This document shows, one piece after another, positions 32,466-41,212 of a stretch of 51,428 bases of DNA. The notes below the pieces were generated by a model, which made no database searches, had not been told where the DNA came from, and was given only the letters and a program-made list of their open reading frames with translations. The translations under genes and the position numbers were made by a program. Numbering within the stretch: position 1 is the stretch's first letter; each line of letters starts with the position of its first letter. This stretch comes from Planctomycetota bacterium (GTDB taxonomy: Bacteria; Planctomycetota; UBA1135; GCA-002686595). Location: assembly GCA_029259655.1 (NCBI GenBank), contig JAJDET010000145.1, positions 1 through 51,428 on the forward strand, written 5' to 3'.

Positions 32466-33398
32466 ATGAGCCAGCTCCGCGACGTCGTCATCATCGGGTC
32501 CGGCCCCGCCGGCTACACGGCGGCGATCTACGCCGCTCGGGCGAACCTGAAGCCGCTCCTCGTGGACGGAATGCAGCCCGGCGGGCAGCTCACCATCACG
32601 ACCGACGTCGAGAACTATCCGGGTTACCCGGAGGGCGTGCTCGGCCCGAAGATGATGGAGGACTTCAGGGCCCAGGCCGAGCGGTTCGGGACCGAGTTCG
32701 TCCTCGGTCAGGTGAACGAGGTCGACTTCACCCGGAGGCCGTTCCGCCTGAAGACCGACTTCGACGAGCTCGAGGCGAAGGCCGTGATCATTTGCACCGG
32801 GGCCAGCGCGCGCCTGCTCGGGCTCGAGAACGAGGCCCAGGTGATGGGGCACGGACTCTCCGCCTGTGCGACCTGTGACGGCGCGTTCTTCCCCGACAAG
32901 ACCCTGGTGGTCGTCGGCGGAGGGGACAGTGCGATGGAGGAAGCGACGTTCCTCACGCGCTACGGGCGCAAGGTCACCATCCTCCACCGTCGCGAGGAGT
33001 TTCGCGCGTCGGCGATCATGCTCGACCGCGCCCAGGCGAACGACAAGATCGAGTTCGCGCTCAACAAGGCCGTGACGGCCTACCTGACCGACGACGGCGG
33101 GCGCCTGACCGGGGCACGGGTTCTCGACACCGTCACGAACGAGGAGTCCGACTTCCCTTGCGACGGCTTGTTCCTCGCGATCGGCCACGTGCCGAACTCG
33201 CGCGTCTTCCAGGGCGTGATCGACCTCGACGAGGACGGCTACATCCTCGTCCACGAAGGGACGCGGACGTCCGTCGATGGGATCTTCGCCGCCGGTGACA
33301 TCGCTGACAAGAAGTACCGCCAGGCGGTGACGGCGGCGGGGATGGGCTGCATGGCAGCCATCGACTGCGAGCGCTGGCTCGAGGACCAGGCGCACTGA
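32466..33398 (+). CDS. trxB: Thioredoxin reductase
   Basis: 310 residues, standard bacterial low-molecular-weight thioredoxin reductase. FAD-binding GSGPAGYTAAIYAAR at the N-terminus, GGQL and ENYPGYPEG segments, redox-active C134-A-T-C137, the NADPH-binding GGGDSAMEE and HRREEFRAS (the RR pair favours NADPH), and the second FAD motif FAAGDIADKKYRQAVTAAG. It reduces thioredoxin in the cytosol with NADPH. It is a single-gene unit, divergent from the IMPase-family gene and followed by a strong bidirectional terminator. Confidence 0.96.
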   Translation: MSQLRDVVIIGSGPAGYTAAIYAARANLKPLLVDGMQPGGQLTITTDVENYPGYPEGVLGPKMMEDFRAQAERFGTEFVLGQVNEVDFTRRPFRLKTDFDELEAKAVIICTGASARLLGLENEAQVMGHGLSACATCDGAFFPDKTLVVVGGGDSAMEEATFLTRYGRKVTILHRREEFRASAIMLDRAQANDKIEFALNKAVTAYLTDDGGRLTGARVLDTVTNEESDFPCDGLFLAIGHVPNSRVFQGVIDLDEDGYILVHEGTRTSVDGIFAAGDIADKKYRQAVTAAGMGCMAAIDCERWLEDQAH

Positions 33399-33405
33399 AA
33401 CGAAG

Positions 33406-33433
33406 AGGGGCCGGAGGCGAACCTCCGACCCCT
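33406..33433. terminator. Bidirectional hairpin terminator
   Basis: AGGGGCCGGAGG-CGAA-CCTCCGACCCCT: 12-bp stem with one C-A mismatch and a 4-base loop, lying between the convergent trxB and the pilin-like operon. There is no clear T-tract on either strand, so termination may be partly Rho-dependent; rho is encoded in this window. Confidence 0.7.
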
Positions 33434-33456
33434 GTGGTCCACCGGAACCCCGTCTC

Positions 33457-35814
33457 CTACAGGACGTTGGCCGTCGGGTTCCAGAGCGTGCGCTTGATCA
33501 CGACCTGGTTCGGGTTGGTGACGTTGAGCATGTCCTTCACGCGCCGATCGTAGTTCAGGCGCAGGCCGATCAGGTAGTTCGAGCCGGGGATGTTGAAGCG
33601 CGTCCCCGCGCCCGCCGGGAAGTTCGCACCCGGAACGAGCATGCCCAGGTCCGAGCACACGAGGGCGCCGTTCACTTGCAGCTGACCCATCATCGTGGTG
33701 TTCCGGTTCACGATTCCGAAGATCGCGTTGTTCGTGTAGAGCAGCGCGTCGACGGTCAGCGGGATCCCGTTGGGCCGGTTGCCCTGGAAGTAGTCGACCG
33801 AGAGCTTGTACATGTCCTCGCCGATCCAGCCGTCGGTCGGCGAGATCTGGGATACCACCGCTCCGATCGGGTTCGCGTAGGACAGCAGACCCGGGTCCCA
33901 CTCGAGGGGGACCTCGACGTCGCCCGTCCACGTGTCGTTCGCGACGTCGTAGTAGAGGTTCCCGCCGTTGTAGATCGGAATGTCGTCCCCGGGACCGTAC
34001 GAGTAGTAGCGCGGCACGTAGGTCGCGTCGAAGTGCGGGTTGGCCACCGTGGTCCCACCCGGACCCGGAAGCGTGGGCTGGGTCTTCATCCACTCGCCGC
34101 GGTTGAAGAGCGAGATCTCGGACAACGAGAAGGACCACTTGCCGACCGCTCCGCCCTGGTCCGCATCGTCTCCGCTCACGTACTCGTTCGCGCCCGGCGG
34201 GTTCCAGCCGAACGTCATCGTCACGGGGTCCCACGTCAGCGACGTCGGCCGCTGATAGTCCCCGATCATGATGTTGCCGCCCGCGGCGACTGCGAGCTTG
34301 TTCTCCGTGATGCCGTCCGGGGCGATTCCGAACGTGCGGTCCCCGTTGGCGTCGACTCCGTCGAGATAGACGATGTCCGTCGGGATGTAGACGTTGCCGC
34401 GCACGATCAGGGATCCGGTCCCCTTGATCCAGCCGTTCATGATCAGGTCGCCGTCCACGGCCACCGTCCCGTCGATCGTGATCGGGTTGTTGACCGTACC
34501 GGTCAGGATCAGGTTGCCCGAGACGGTCTGGTTGACGCTGCCCAGGTTGCCCGCGGTCAGAGCGTTGGCGTACTGGGGCACCGTGGTGATCTCCGACCCC
34601 GGGTTGGCGTCGAGGTCGGTGATGTTGATGAAGCCGGCCGTGATGGCGCCCTCGGCTTGCAGCGCGGATGCGAAGAACTCCGCGTCGTCGACGACGTTGT
34701 TGTTCGCGCCGACGTTGGTCGGGATGCCCGTGATCGGATCGATGCCGCCGTTGTCCGCGATCGGAGGCGGGAACGACGTCGGAAGACCGCCGTCGACCAT
34801 GTCCGAGTAGATCGTGGGATAGTTGATGTACAGGTTCTCGAGCGGTTGGGGCGGAGTGCCCGCGGGGGTGAGCGAGTTCGTCATCACGTCGCCCCAGGCG
34901 TCCTGGACGATCTTCCCGTCGGCGTCGAACAGGAAGCCGCCCAGCGTCAGGTTGCCCCAGTCGCCCGGAAGGATCGGAGCGCCCGCATGGTCGGTCGCAG
35001 CTCCGCGCATGTAGATCGACCCCGCAACGAAGCTGTCGGAGTCGAAGTCGTTGAGAGCGATCGCATCACCATCCATGTTGTGGCGAATCATGAGGCTCTC
35101 GAGCGTGCCGACCTTCACCCGGTCGAAGTCCCCGTACAGGTTGGTATCCCTGTTGAAGAAGCGGTCGACCGAATCGATCTGCGTGTGGCAGAAGATGCAG
35201 TTGACGTTGTTCGCCAGGATCCCGTAGTCGAACCCGTCGAAGAGGGCAGGCTCGATGGTGTAGACCTGCTGGACCGCCCGGTTGAGGACCGGGTTGACGA
35301 TCCCCGCGCCGCGGTTCGTGCTCGCCGACACGGTCATGTAGAGCTGGGTCGAGTCGTTGACGTCGCGCCGGAAGATCTGCACGGCGTCGATGTTGACGTT
35401 GTTCACCTCCGGGTTGCCGACCGCTGCCCCCGGGATTCCCACGAGCGCCGTGAGGTCCTGGCCGGCGACGGCGAGCGGAGGCCCGCCGATTCCGTTGTCC
35501 ACGACCCCGATCGAGTCGAGGTAGCCCCTGAAGTTCAGGATGCTCCCCCCCTCGCCGAGGAACGCGGCCTGGTTGACGTTCCAGTAGTTGGACCAGAGGT
35601 TGTCCGCGGCCATGATCGCGACGGTCTCCACCGCGCTCGAGAGCCGGTAGTCGTCGTCGTAGTGGTTGACGGACTTCGTCCCCGAGAGGCCTGCCGTCAG
35701 GAGCGCCAGGCCGAAGATGGCCATGGTGGCGACCGTGGCGAGGCATACCACGAGGACGGAGCCCCGTTCGTTCGCGGACAGTCCGCCCGTACGACTCAAT
35801 TGCTGCCGAATCAT
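33457..35814 (-). CDS. Large PilX-like pilus-associated protein with CxxCH motif
   Basis: 785 residues from ATG 35814. A short polar N-terminus (NERGSVLVVCLATVATMAIFGLALLTAG) gives one membrane segment at ~19-42 of the PilX N-terminal type, but with no classic G/FxxxE prepilin cleavage site. The rest is a Gly/Asn/Asp-rich beta-domain with parallel-beta-helix-like stretches (NLILTGTVNNPITIDGTVAVDGDLIMNG, residues ~520-560). A C206-I-F-C209-H210 motif lies in ILANNVNCIFCHTQID and could attach haem c or bind metal. It is the third gene of a type IV pilin-like series. The family is not one I can name; exported location is inferred. Confidence 0.6.
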   Translation of the reverse strand: MIRQQLSRTGGLSANERGSVLVVCLATVATMAIFGLALLTAGLSGTKSVNHYDDDYRLSSAVETVAIMAADNLWSNYWNVNQAAFLGEGGSILNFRGYLDSIGVVDNGIGGPPLAVAGQDLTALVGIPGAAVGNPEVNNVNIDAVQIFRRDVNDSTQLYMTVSASTNRGAGIVNPVLNRAVQQVYTIEPALFDGFDYGILANNVNCIFCHTQIDSVDRFFNRDTNLYGDFDRVKVGTLESLMIRHNMDGDAIALNDFDSDSFVAGSIYMRGAATDHAGAPILPGDWGNLTLGGFLFDADGKIVQDAWGDVMTNSLTPAGTPPQPLENLYINYPTIYSDMVDGGLPTSFPPPIADNGGIDPITGIPTNVGANNNVVDDAEFFASALQAEGAITAGFINITDLDANPGSEITTVPQYANALTAGNLGSVNQTVSGNLILTGTVNNPITIDGTVAVDGDLIMNGWIKGTGSLIVRGNVYIPTDIVYLDGVDANGDRTFGIAPDGITENKLAVAAGGNIMIGDYQRPTSLTWDPVTMTFGWNPPGANEYVSGDDADQGGAVGKWSFSLSEISLFNRGEWMKTQPTLPGPGGTTVANPHFDATYVPRYYSYGPGDDIPIYNGGNLYYDVANDTWTGDVEVPLEWDPGLLSYANPIGAVVSQISPTDGWIGEDMYKLSVDYFQGNRPNGIPLTVDALLYTNNAIFGIVNRNTTMMGQLQVNGALVCSDLGMLVPGANFPAGAGTRFNIPGSNYLIGLRLNYDRRVKDMLNVTNPNQVVIKRTLWNPTANVL

Positions 35815-35891
35815 TCCGTTCCCCCGAATTCCGGGCCGGTGACGGTGCGTCGCCGACCTGTTCCCTTGTTTCCCCGAGTCCCCGGACCGCC

Positions 35892-36932
35892 CTAGAGGCC
35901 GTCGTCGTTGCGCAAGAACATCACCGATTCGATCTTCCGCACGACGGGCATGTCCCGGACGCTCTGTCCGACGAGGAACATGCGAATGTGCAGTTGTCGA
36001 TTGTCTTCGTCCCAGAGGAACAGCGGGTCCTGCATCCCGTCCCCGTCGAGATCGCTCCCCCAGTTGCACTGTTCCTGCAGGATCGCCGTCGGCCCCAGGC
36101 CGAGGTCGTCGAGCGGCGCTCCCACGTTGTTCGTGTCCCAGGTCCTGCGACGGAGCTGACCGATGTCGAAGACGTCGACGAAGTCTCCGTCCCCGTTGAT
36201 GTCGTCGCCGGTCTCCGCCTCCGTGACCGTCCCGCTAGGCACGTACTCGACGCAAGACCACCCGGAGAGGAGCTGGTTCCCCTGGAACTGGGCGCCCCAC
36301 TGGATGTCGTCACCGTTCAGGACGTTCGTTCCGCCTGCCGGGTCGACCGGGATGCGGAAGGCGACGCCGGCCCCGCGTCCGACGAAGAACACGCCGACTC
36401 CCTCCTCGTCGGAGGTTCCGTCGAACGATGTCGGCGGCGGGTTGGTCTGGTTGGCGATGGACTCGGCGACGCCGATCCACAGGACGTCGTTGGTCGGGTT
36501 GATGGCGTGCCCGACGTCGGCCGTGCAGGCCTGTCCCCGGACGAGACCCGTGAAGGCCGGGTCCGCGGTGTCGAGCCCCGTGTAGGAGACCCGCTCCTCG
36601 CCGTTCGTCCCGCGCGAGATCAAGAGCATCCCGGCCGGGGGGAATCCGAGCACGTCGTCGACTTCGAGACGGCCCAGCTCTCCCGCGTTCAAGGGCGTTC
36701 TGAGGATGGCGGTCGGCGTATCGATCAGCGCGTCGGAGAGCTCGCGCTCGATGCGATAGAGCATCTGCGTCGACTGATCCTCGACGGCCGTGATCTGAAG
36801 TGTCGATCTCGACAGGTGGGCGTCTCGCTCCATCAGGGCGAGGGACGAGACCATCACGACGACGAAGAGCGTCGTCGCGACCATCAGCTCGATGATCGTG
36901 TAGCCGGCGTTCCTGATTCGTGTTCGTCGCAT
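35892..36932 (-). CDS. Type IV pilin-like protein (PilW/PulJ-type)
   Basis: 346 residues. The prepilin signature is G10-YTIIEL with glutamate at mature position 5, followed by a hydrophobic helix (~11-33). The body carries calcium-binding-like DxDxDG loops (DDINGDGDFVDVFD and DLDGDGMQDP). It should be cleaved and methylated by a prepilin peptidase and join a type IV pilus or type II secretion pseudopilus as a minor subunit. The ATG is only 2 bases from the preceding pilin-like stop. Confidence 0.78.
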   Translation of the reverse strand: MRRTRIRNAGYTIIELMVATTLFVVVMVSSLALMERDAHLSRSTLQITAVEDQSTQMLYRIERELSDALIDTPTAILRTPLNAGELGRLEVDDVLGFPPAGMLLISRGTNGEERVSYTGLDTADPAFTGLVRGQACTADVGHAINPTNDVLWIGVAESIANQTNPPPTSFDGTSDEEGVGVFFVGRGAGVAFRIPVDPAGGTNVLNGDDIQWGAQFQGNQLLSGWSCVEYVPSGTVTEAETGDDINGDGDFVDVFDIGQLRRRTWDTNNVGAPLDDLGLGPTAILQEQCNWGSDLDGDGMQDPLFLWDEDNRQLHIRMFLVGQSVRDMPVVRKIESVMFLRNDDGL

Positions 36933-36934
36933 TG

Positions 36935-37498
36935 CTAGAACCCCACCACGTAGAAGGCGTGGTTCTTCGTGACCACTCCCGACGCGGACCGGTAAGTGAG
37001 CGTGATGATGATCGGGAGCAGCCGCGCGGTCGCGACCACGTTGTCGTTCGCGTCCCCGTCGCCGTTCAGGTCCCTCGGCATGCCGAGCTCGACGCCCAAG
37101 GCCAGGTCCGTCAGGGTCTCGTCCGTCACGATCTGGATCGAGCCCACCCGTCCGGCTGCGCCGGGCGGATTGAGCCCTTCGACGTCGAACTGGTTTCCGA
37201 TGGTTCCGCCCGGGCCGTATCGCGCCAGGAGGTCCTGGACCCACGTCGTGGGGCTGTTCTCCACGGTGATGTAGGAGAGCGAGTGGATCCGCTCCGAGAT
37301 CGAGCGGATCGCATTGTGAGCGAGGGTCCGCTCGCGGTTCTGCCTTCGCAGGGAGTGAGACCGAAGCGTCGCGGCACTGATGCTGATCAGTGCGACGATG
37401 AGCATCGTCATCGCCAGCGCCAGCTCCGCGAGGGTGAATCCCCCTCGCTTCCTGGACACACCGCGTCCGGCGATACCGCGTCTTTCACGCTTCCCCAT
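36935..37498 (-). CDS. Type IV pilin-like protein (PilV/PulI-type)
   Basis: 187 residues. Basic leader of 20 residues, cleavage after G20, then FTLAEL with glutamate at mature position 5 and a hydrophobic helix (~21-45). It also has a DLNGDGDAND calcium-loop-like segment near residue 145. It leads the three-gene minor-pilin-like operon on this strand. No assembly ATPase, inner-membrane platform protein or peptidase is in the window, so these would need to be supplied from elsewhere. Confidence 0.78.
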   Translation of the reverse strand: MGKRERRGIAGRGVSRKRGGFTLAELALAMTMLIVALISISAATLRSHSLRRQNRERTLAHNAIRSISERIHSLSYITVENSPTTWVQDLLARYGPGGTIGNQFDVEGLNPPGAAGRVGSIQIVTDETLTDLALGVELGMPRDLNGDGDANDNVVATARLLPIIITLTYRSASGVVTKNHAFYVVGF

Positions 37499-37642
37499 TG
37501 GTTTCCCTTTCCGACGGCCCCACGCCGCCGTTCCCGCGCTCCCCCTGTCGGACCGCCGCTAGGAGCGACTTGAAGCGGAGACGGGACCTTGACCTCTCCC
37601 TGACAGAGCGGAGCTCCCGCGGAGAAACCGTTTCCGGAGGAG

Positions 37643-37684
37643 CCGGAGATTGAAGCCCGTGCGGCGCCGGGTGAGAATCTCCGG
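37643..37684 (+). promoter_or_regulatory. Structured 5' leader of the GT-coiled-coil gene
   Basis: CCGGAGATT (37643-37651) pairs perfectly with AATCTCCGG (37676-37684), enclosing a smaller GCCCG/CGGGT stem. It ends 12 bases before the ATG at 37697 and could occlude the ribosome site or act as an attenuator. It does not match a riboswitch I know. The rest of the 198-bp gap to the pilin-like operon holds no visible gene. Confidence 0.4.
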
Positions 37685-37696
37685 GGCTTTCCAAAC

Positions 37697-40261
37697 ATGC
37701 GGATCTGTCTTGCCGTGCACGGTTTTCCCCCGTTCGAGCGAACGGGTGTCGAGAACTACACGCAGTGCCTCGCCGAGGCCCTCGTCCGGGAGGGTCATAC
37801 GGTAGAGGTCTTCGCGCCCCGCCCCGCGCCCAACCTCCCGCACCTCGCCGCGCGGCGGGAGGAGCGCCTCGGGTTCGGCGTGACCTGGCTCGCCACGAAC
37901 GCCGCCATGACCGATCCCGCGGAGTCGCTCGACCCACCCGGCCTCGGCCGGCGGTTCGGGGACTTCCTCGACCGAGAGCGGCCCGAGGTCGTTCACTTCC
38001 AGCACCTCGTGAAGCTCGGGACCTCGCTCGTCGAGGAGGCGCGCTCACGCGGCATCCCGACCGTCTACACGGCGCACGACTACTACGCCGCCTGCCACCG
38101 CTACACGCTGCTGCGACCCGACCTCTCGCGCTGCGACGTGATCGGGGATGCGGCCGCCTGTGCGAGGTGCGACCTCGCGCTCGGCCTGCTCAACCGAGAG
38201 GAGGGCCTGGGCGACTACCAGATGGGCGCGTTCGCGGATCAGCTGGACGGAGAGACTGCTTCGCGGCTGAGCGCGCTCCTCGCCGGTGATGCCGGCGAGG
38301 CAGGGATCACCGACGAAGAGCTCGGCGCGGCCGTCGAGCGCCGCTCGGAGCTCGACCGCATGCGCCTCGAGGCCTTCTGCGCGGTCGACCTGGTCGTAGC
38401 TCCGACTCTGTTCCTGCGCGAGCGGCTGATCGAGGCGGGGCTCGATGCCGACCGCATCCGCCACCTGCCCTACGGAATCGACGTCGAGGCCCTGGAGGCG
38501 GTCGCGGCCGACCACCCCGTCGCTCCGGACCGCTCGGCTTCGCTTCGGATCGGCTACTTCGGCGGCCTCTCCAAGCACAAGGGCGTGCACGTCCTGCTCG
38601 CGGCGTTCGGACGCCTCGACCTCCCGGCGGAGCTCGTCGTGCACGGCTACGGGACCGATCGCCCCTACGCCGAACGGGTCGAACGCCTCGCGTCCGAGGT
38701 CGGGGCGCACTTCGCCGGTCCCTACGAGCCCGACGAGCTCCCCGGTCTCCTCGCCCAGGTGGACGTCGTCGTGGTGCCGTCGCTGTGGGTCGAGAACTAC
38801 CCGATCGTGATTCGCGAGGCGTTCGCGGCCGGGAGGCCGGTGCTCGCGAGCCGCGTGGGGGCGCTGCCCGAGAGCGTGCGCGACGGCGTCGACGGGCTCT
38901 TGTTCGAACCGGGCGACGTCGCGGAGCTGAGCTCGACACTCGCTCGCCTCGTGGCCGAGGACGGCCTGGTCGCCGAGCTCGCCCGGGGAATCGAGCCGGT
39001 GAGCGCGATCGAAGAGCAGGCCGCCGAGCTCGCGGGCTGGTACGCCGCGCTCGCGGAAGCTTGCCCGAGGGCTCGCGAGACCGCGCTCCCGGCGGCTCTC
39101 GCTCCCCATGTCGCGCGTTACGACGAGCTCGGTGCTCTCCCGACTCGTGAGCTCTTCCGCCGTGCGATGGCTGGAGCCGAACGCCTGAGCCGCGGGCTCC
39201 TGGGTCCGCGCGCGGCTTCTCGGGGACCCGAGCTCGTCGCGCGCGCGCTCTCCACGGGCTCGCGCGTCCAGGACCTGATGCGGGACCGGCGCCGGGAAGC
39301 CGAATGGGTGCGACGGACGCTTCTCGCCGAGGAGGACGCGGCGCGCGCGTTGTCCGAGAAGCTCGAGTGGCTCGAGGACGTGTCGCGCGATCGCGACGCG
39401 ACCCTGTCCCACATCTCTCGCTCGCTCGAGGACGCGACGCACGCCGGCGAGTCGCAGCGCGAGGAGCTGAAGTGGCTGCAGCGCATCGCCACGGACCGCG
39501 AAGCGGCCGCCTCGAGCCTCGCCGCCGAACGCGACGCACACGTCGAAGCGCGTGAAGCGCTCGAGCGTGAGCGCGACTGGCTCGCCGACCAGGTCCTGGA
39601 GCGCGACAAGTCCATCGAGGCACTGACCGAGGCCAAGAACACCCTCGAGGAGGAACGCACCTGGCTCAAGAGCTCCGCCGCGGAGCTCGAGAAGGGGCGC
39701 GATTGGCTGCAAGGGTCCAGCGCCGAGCTAGAGAAGGAACGCGACTGGCTGAAGGGCTCCGCCGCGAAGCTCGAGGAGGAGCGCGACTGGTTGAAGGGCG
39801 TCGTGACCAAGCTCGAGGAGGAGCGGGACTGGCTGCGCAAGGGGGCGGCGGACCAGGAGCACGAGCGCGATCAGCTCAAGAAGTCGATCGCGTCCCTGAA
39901 GGAGTCTCTCCACGTGACCGTCGATGCCCTCCGCGCCGCGCGCGAGGCCTATCCCGGCGAGACCGGCGGGTCGCTGACCCGGCGCCTGCGCTTCGAGCTG
40001 TTCGAGCTGCTCGAAGCCCTCGAGGCTCGGTTCGAGACCCAGGCCGCGAAGTCCGTCTCGCCCGACCTGCTCGGCGAGCGCGCGCACGATCTCGCAGCCG
40101 ACCTCGACCTCTTCGAGAACGAGCTCATGTGGCGCCGTGAGGAGATGCAGTGGTTCGCGGGCGAGTCTTCCCGCTTCCCCCTGCGCGTCGGCTTGGCGGT
40201 GGCCCGGCTGCGGCAGAGGATCGAGGGCTGGCTGCGCGATGACGGAGGCCCGACGACATGA
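37697..40261 (+). CDS. GT4 glycosyltransferase fused to a repeat coiled coil
   Basis: 854 residues. Residues 1-~455 are a GT-B enzyme of family GT4: CLAVHGFPPFERTGVENYT, VVHFQHLV, VYTAHDYYAAC, IGYFGGLSKHKG and VVPSLWVENYPIVIREAFAAG. An N-terminal insertion carries C133, C146, C155 and C158 (x12, x8, x2). Residues ~500-760 form a long charged coiled coil that includes six tandem 14-residue units, LExERDWLKGSAAx (residues 650-733; DNA 39644-39895 with 42-bp period). The C-terminal ~90 residues are helical. The stop overlaps the next GT2 gene by 4 bases (ATGA). The repeat could be a spacer, oligomerisation stalk or length ruler. Confidence 0.82.
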   Translation: MRICLAVHGFPPFERTGVENYTQCLAEALVREGHTVEVFAPRPAPNLPHLAARREERLGFGVTWLATNAAMTDPAESLDPPGLGRRFGDFLDRERPEVVHFQHLVKLGTSLVEEARSRGIPTVYTAHDYYAACHRYTLLRPDLSRCDVIGDAAACARCDLALGLLNREEGLGDYQMGAFADQLDGETASRLSALLAGDAGEAGITDEELGAAVERRSELDRMRLEAFCAVDLVVAPTLFLRERLIEAGLDADRIRHLPYGIDVEALEAVAADHPVAPDRSASLRIGYFGGLSKHKGVHVLLAAFGRLDLPAELVVHGYGTDRPYAERVERLASEVGAHFAGPYEPDELPGLLAQVDVVVVPSLWVENYPIVIREAFAAGRPVLASRVGALPESVRDGVDGLLFEPGDVAELSSTLARLVAEDGLVAELARGIEPVSAIEEQAAELAGWYAALAEACPRARETALPAALAPHVARYDELGALPTRELFRRAMAGAERLSRGLLGPRAASRGPELVARALSTGSRVQDLMRDRRREAEWVRRTLLAEEDAARALSEKLEWLEDVSRDRDATLSHISRSLEDATHAGESQREELKWLQRIATDREAAASSLAAERDAHVEAREALERERDWLADQVLERDKSIEALTEAKNTLEEERTWLKSSAAELEKGRDWLQGSSAELEKERDWLKGSAAKLEEERDWLKGVVTKLEEERDWLRKGAADQEHERDQLKKSIASLKESLHVTVDALRAAREAYPGETGGSLTRRLRFELFELLEALEARFETQAAKSVSPDLLGERAHDLAADLDLFENELMWRREEMQWFAGESSRFPLRVGLAVARLRQRIEGWLRDDGGPTT
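39644..39895 (+). repeat. 42-bp in-gene tandem repeat
   Basis: Six imperfect 42-bp units, each coding for a 14-residue (two-heptad) coiled-coil segment LExERDWLxxxAAx, in the glycosyltransferase at 37697. Copy number may vary between strains because the DNA repeats are similar. Confidence 0.75.
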
Positions 40262-41205
40262 CGCATGCCGTTTCGATCGTGATCCCGTGCCTCGACGACA
40301 AGGACCTCCTCGCGACGAACCTGCCGCCGCTCCTCGCAGAGTGTGAGCGCCGTGCGCAGAAGGACGAGGTCATCATCGTCGACGACACGGGTCGTGACGT
40401 CCTCGCGGAGTGGGTCGCGCGGGAGTTCCCGACCTGTCGCGTGCTGGTCCAGGTGAAGAACGGGGGGTTCGCCCAGGCACTCCTGGCCGGCGTCGAAGGC
40501 GCGGCGCACGAGTTCGTGTTCTGCATGAATCCCGACGTCCGGGTGCGAGACGGCTTCCTCGACCCGCTCGTCGCCTGCGCCTCGGACCCGGAAGTGTTCG
40601 CCGTCGCGCCGCGTGTGCTTCTGGACGGTGACGAGGAACGGATCGAGTCGATCACGGAGCTGTCGCTCACCGACAGCGGCCTCGAGATCGTCCAGCCCGG
40701 GCTGGCGGAGGGCGCCTCCCTCGACATCGGGCGGCCGCGCCCGATCGTCTTCGCCGTGGGGGGGACCTCCCTCGTTCGAAGGGCGGACTTCCTCGCAGAC
40801 GGAGGAATGGATCCCCTCTACGAGCCGTTCTATCTCGAGGACCTCGACCAGTGCTTCACCGCGTGGCGCAACGGACGGAAGGTGCTCTACCAACCGGCCT
40901 CGGTGGTGGAGCACCACCACCGCGGAACGATCGGGAAGCTGGTCGAGCAGGACTACGTGCGGGCCGTCATCGAGAAGAACCGCGTCCTCTTCCAGTGGAA
41001 GTTCCTGGAGGGGCGCGACGTCCTCGACGATCACGTGGCGTCCCTGTACCGCCAGATCCTCGACGCCTGGCTCTCGGACGCGCGTGAGGAGCTCGTGTGG
41101 CTGAACCTCGCCTTCGATCAGCTCGAGGACGCTCTCGCAGCTCGCGAGCGGTTGGGGGAGCCGGCTCGCAGCGTCGCGGAGATCCTGGCCGAATCGAGCG
41201 ACTGA
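40258..41205 (+). CDS. Glycosyltransferase family 2
   Basis: 315 residues, GT-A fold. The start ATG 40258 overlaps the previous stop. Motifs: VSIVIPCLDDKD, IIVDDTG, a DxD-like CMNPDVRV (metal-binding region), FAVGGTSLVRRADFLADGG and the catalytic-base loop EPFYLEDLDQCFTAWRNG (ED). It resembles rhamnosyl/galactofuranosyl-type GT2 enzymes that build polysaccharide chains at the cytoplasmic face. It works with the upstream GT4-coiled-coil protein as a two-gene unit. The final ~75 residues are helical. Sugar specificity unknown. Convergent with the GT4 gene ending at 41213. Confidence 0.87.
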   Translation: MTHAVSIVIPCLDDKDLLATNLPPLLAECERRAQKDEVIIVDDTGRDVLAEWVAREFPTCRVLVQVKNGGFAQALLAGVEGAAHEFVFCMNPDVRVRDGFLDPLVACASDPEVFAVAPRVLLDGDEERIESITELSLTDSGLEIVQPGLAEGASLDIGRPRPIVFAVGGTSLVRRADFLADGGMDPLYEPFYLEDLDQCFTAWRNGRKVLYQPASVVEHHHRGTIGKLVEQDYVRAVIEKNRVLFQWKFLEGRDVLDDHVASLYRQILDAWLSDAREELVWLNLAFDQLEDALAARERLGEPARSVAEILAESSD

Positions 41206-41212
41206 GGCGCGC

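Noticed and set aside
39644..39895. CRISPR-like array because of the regular 42-bp period
   Set aside because: The repeats are in frame, without unique spacers, and code for a coiled coil.
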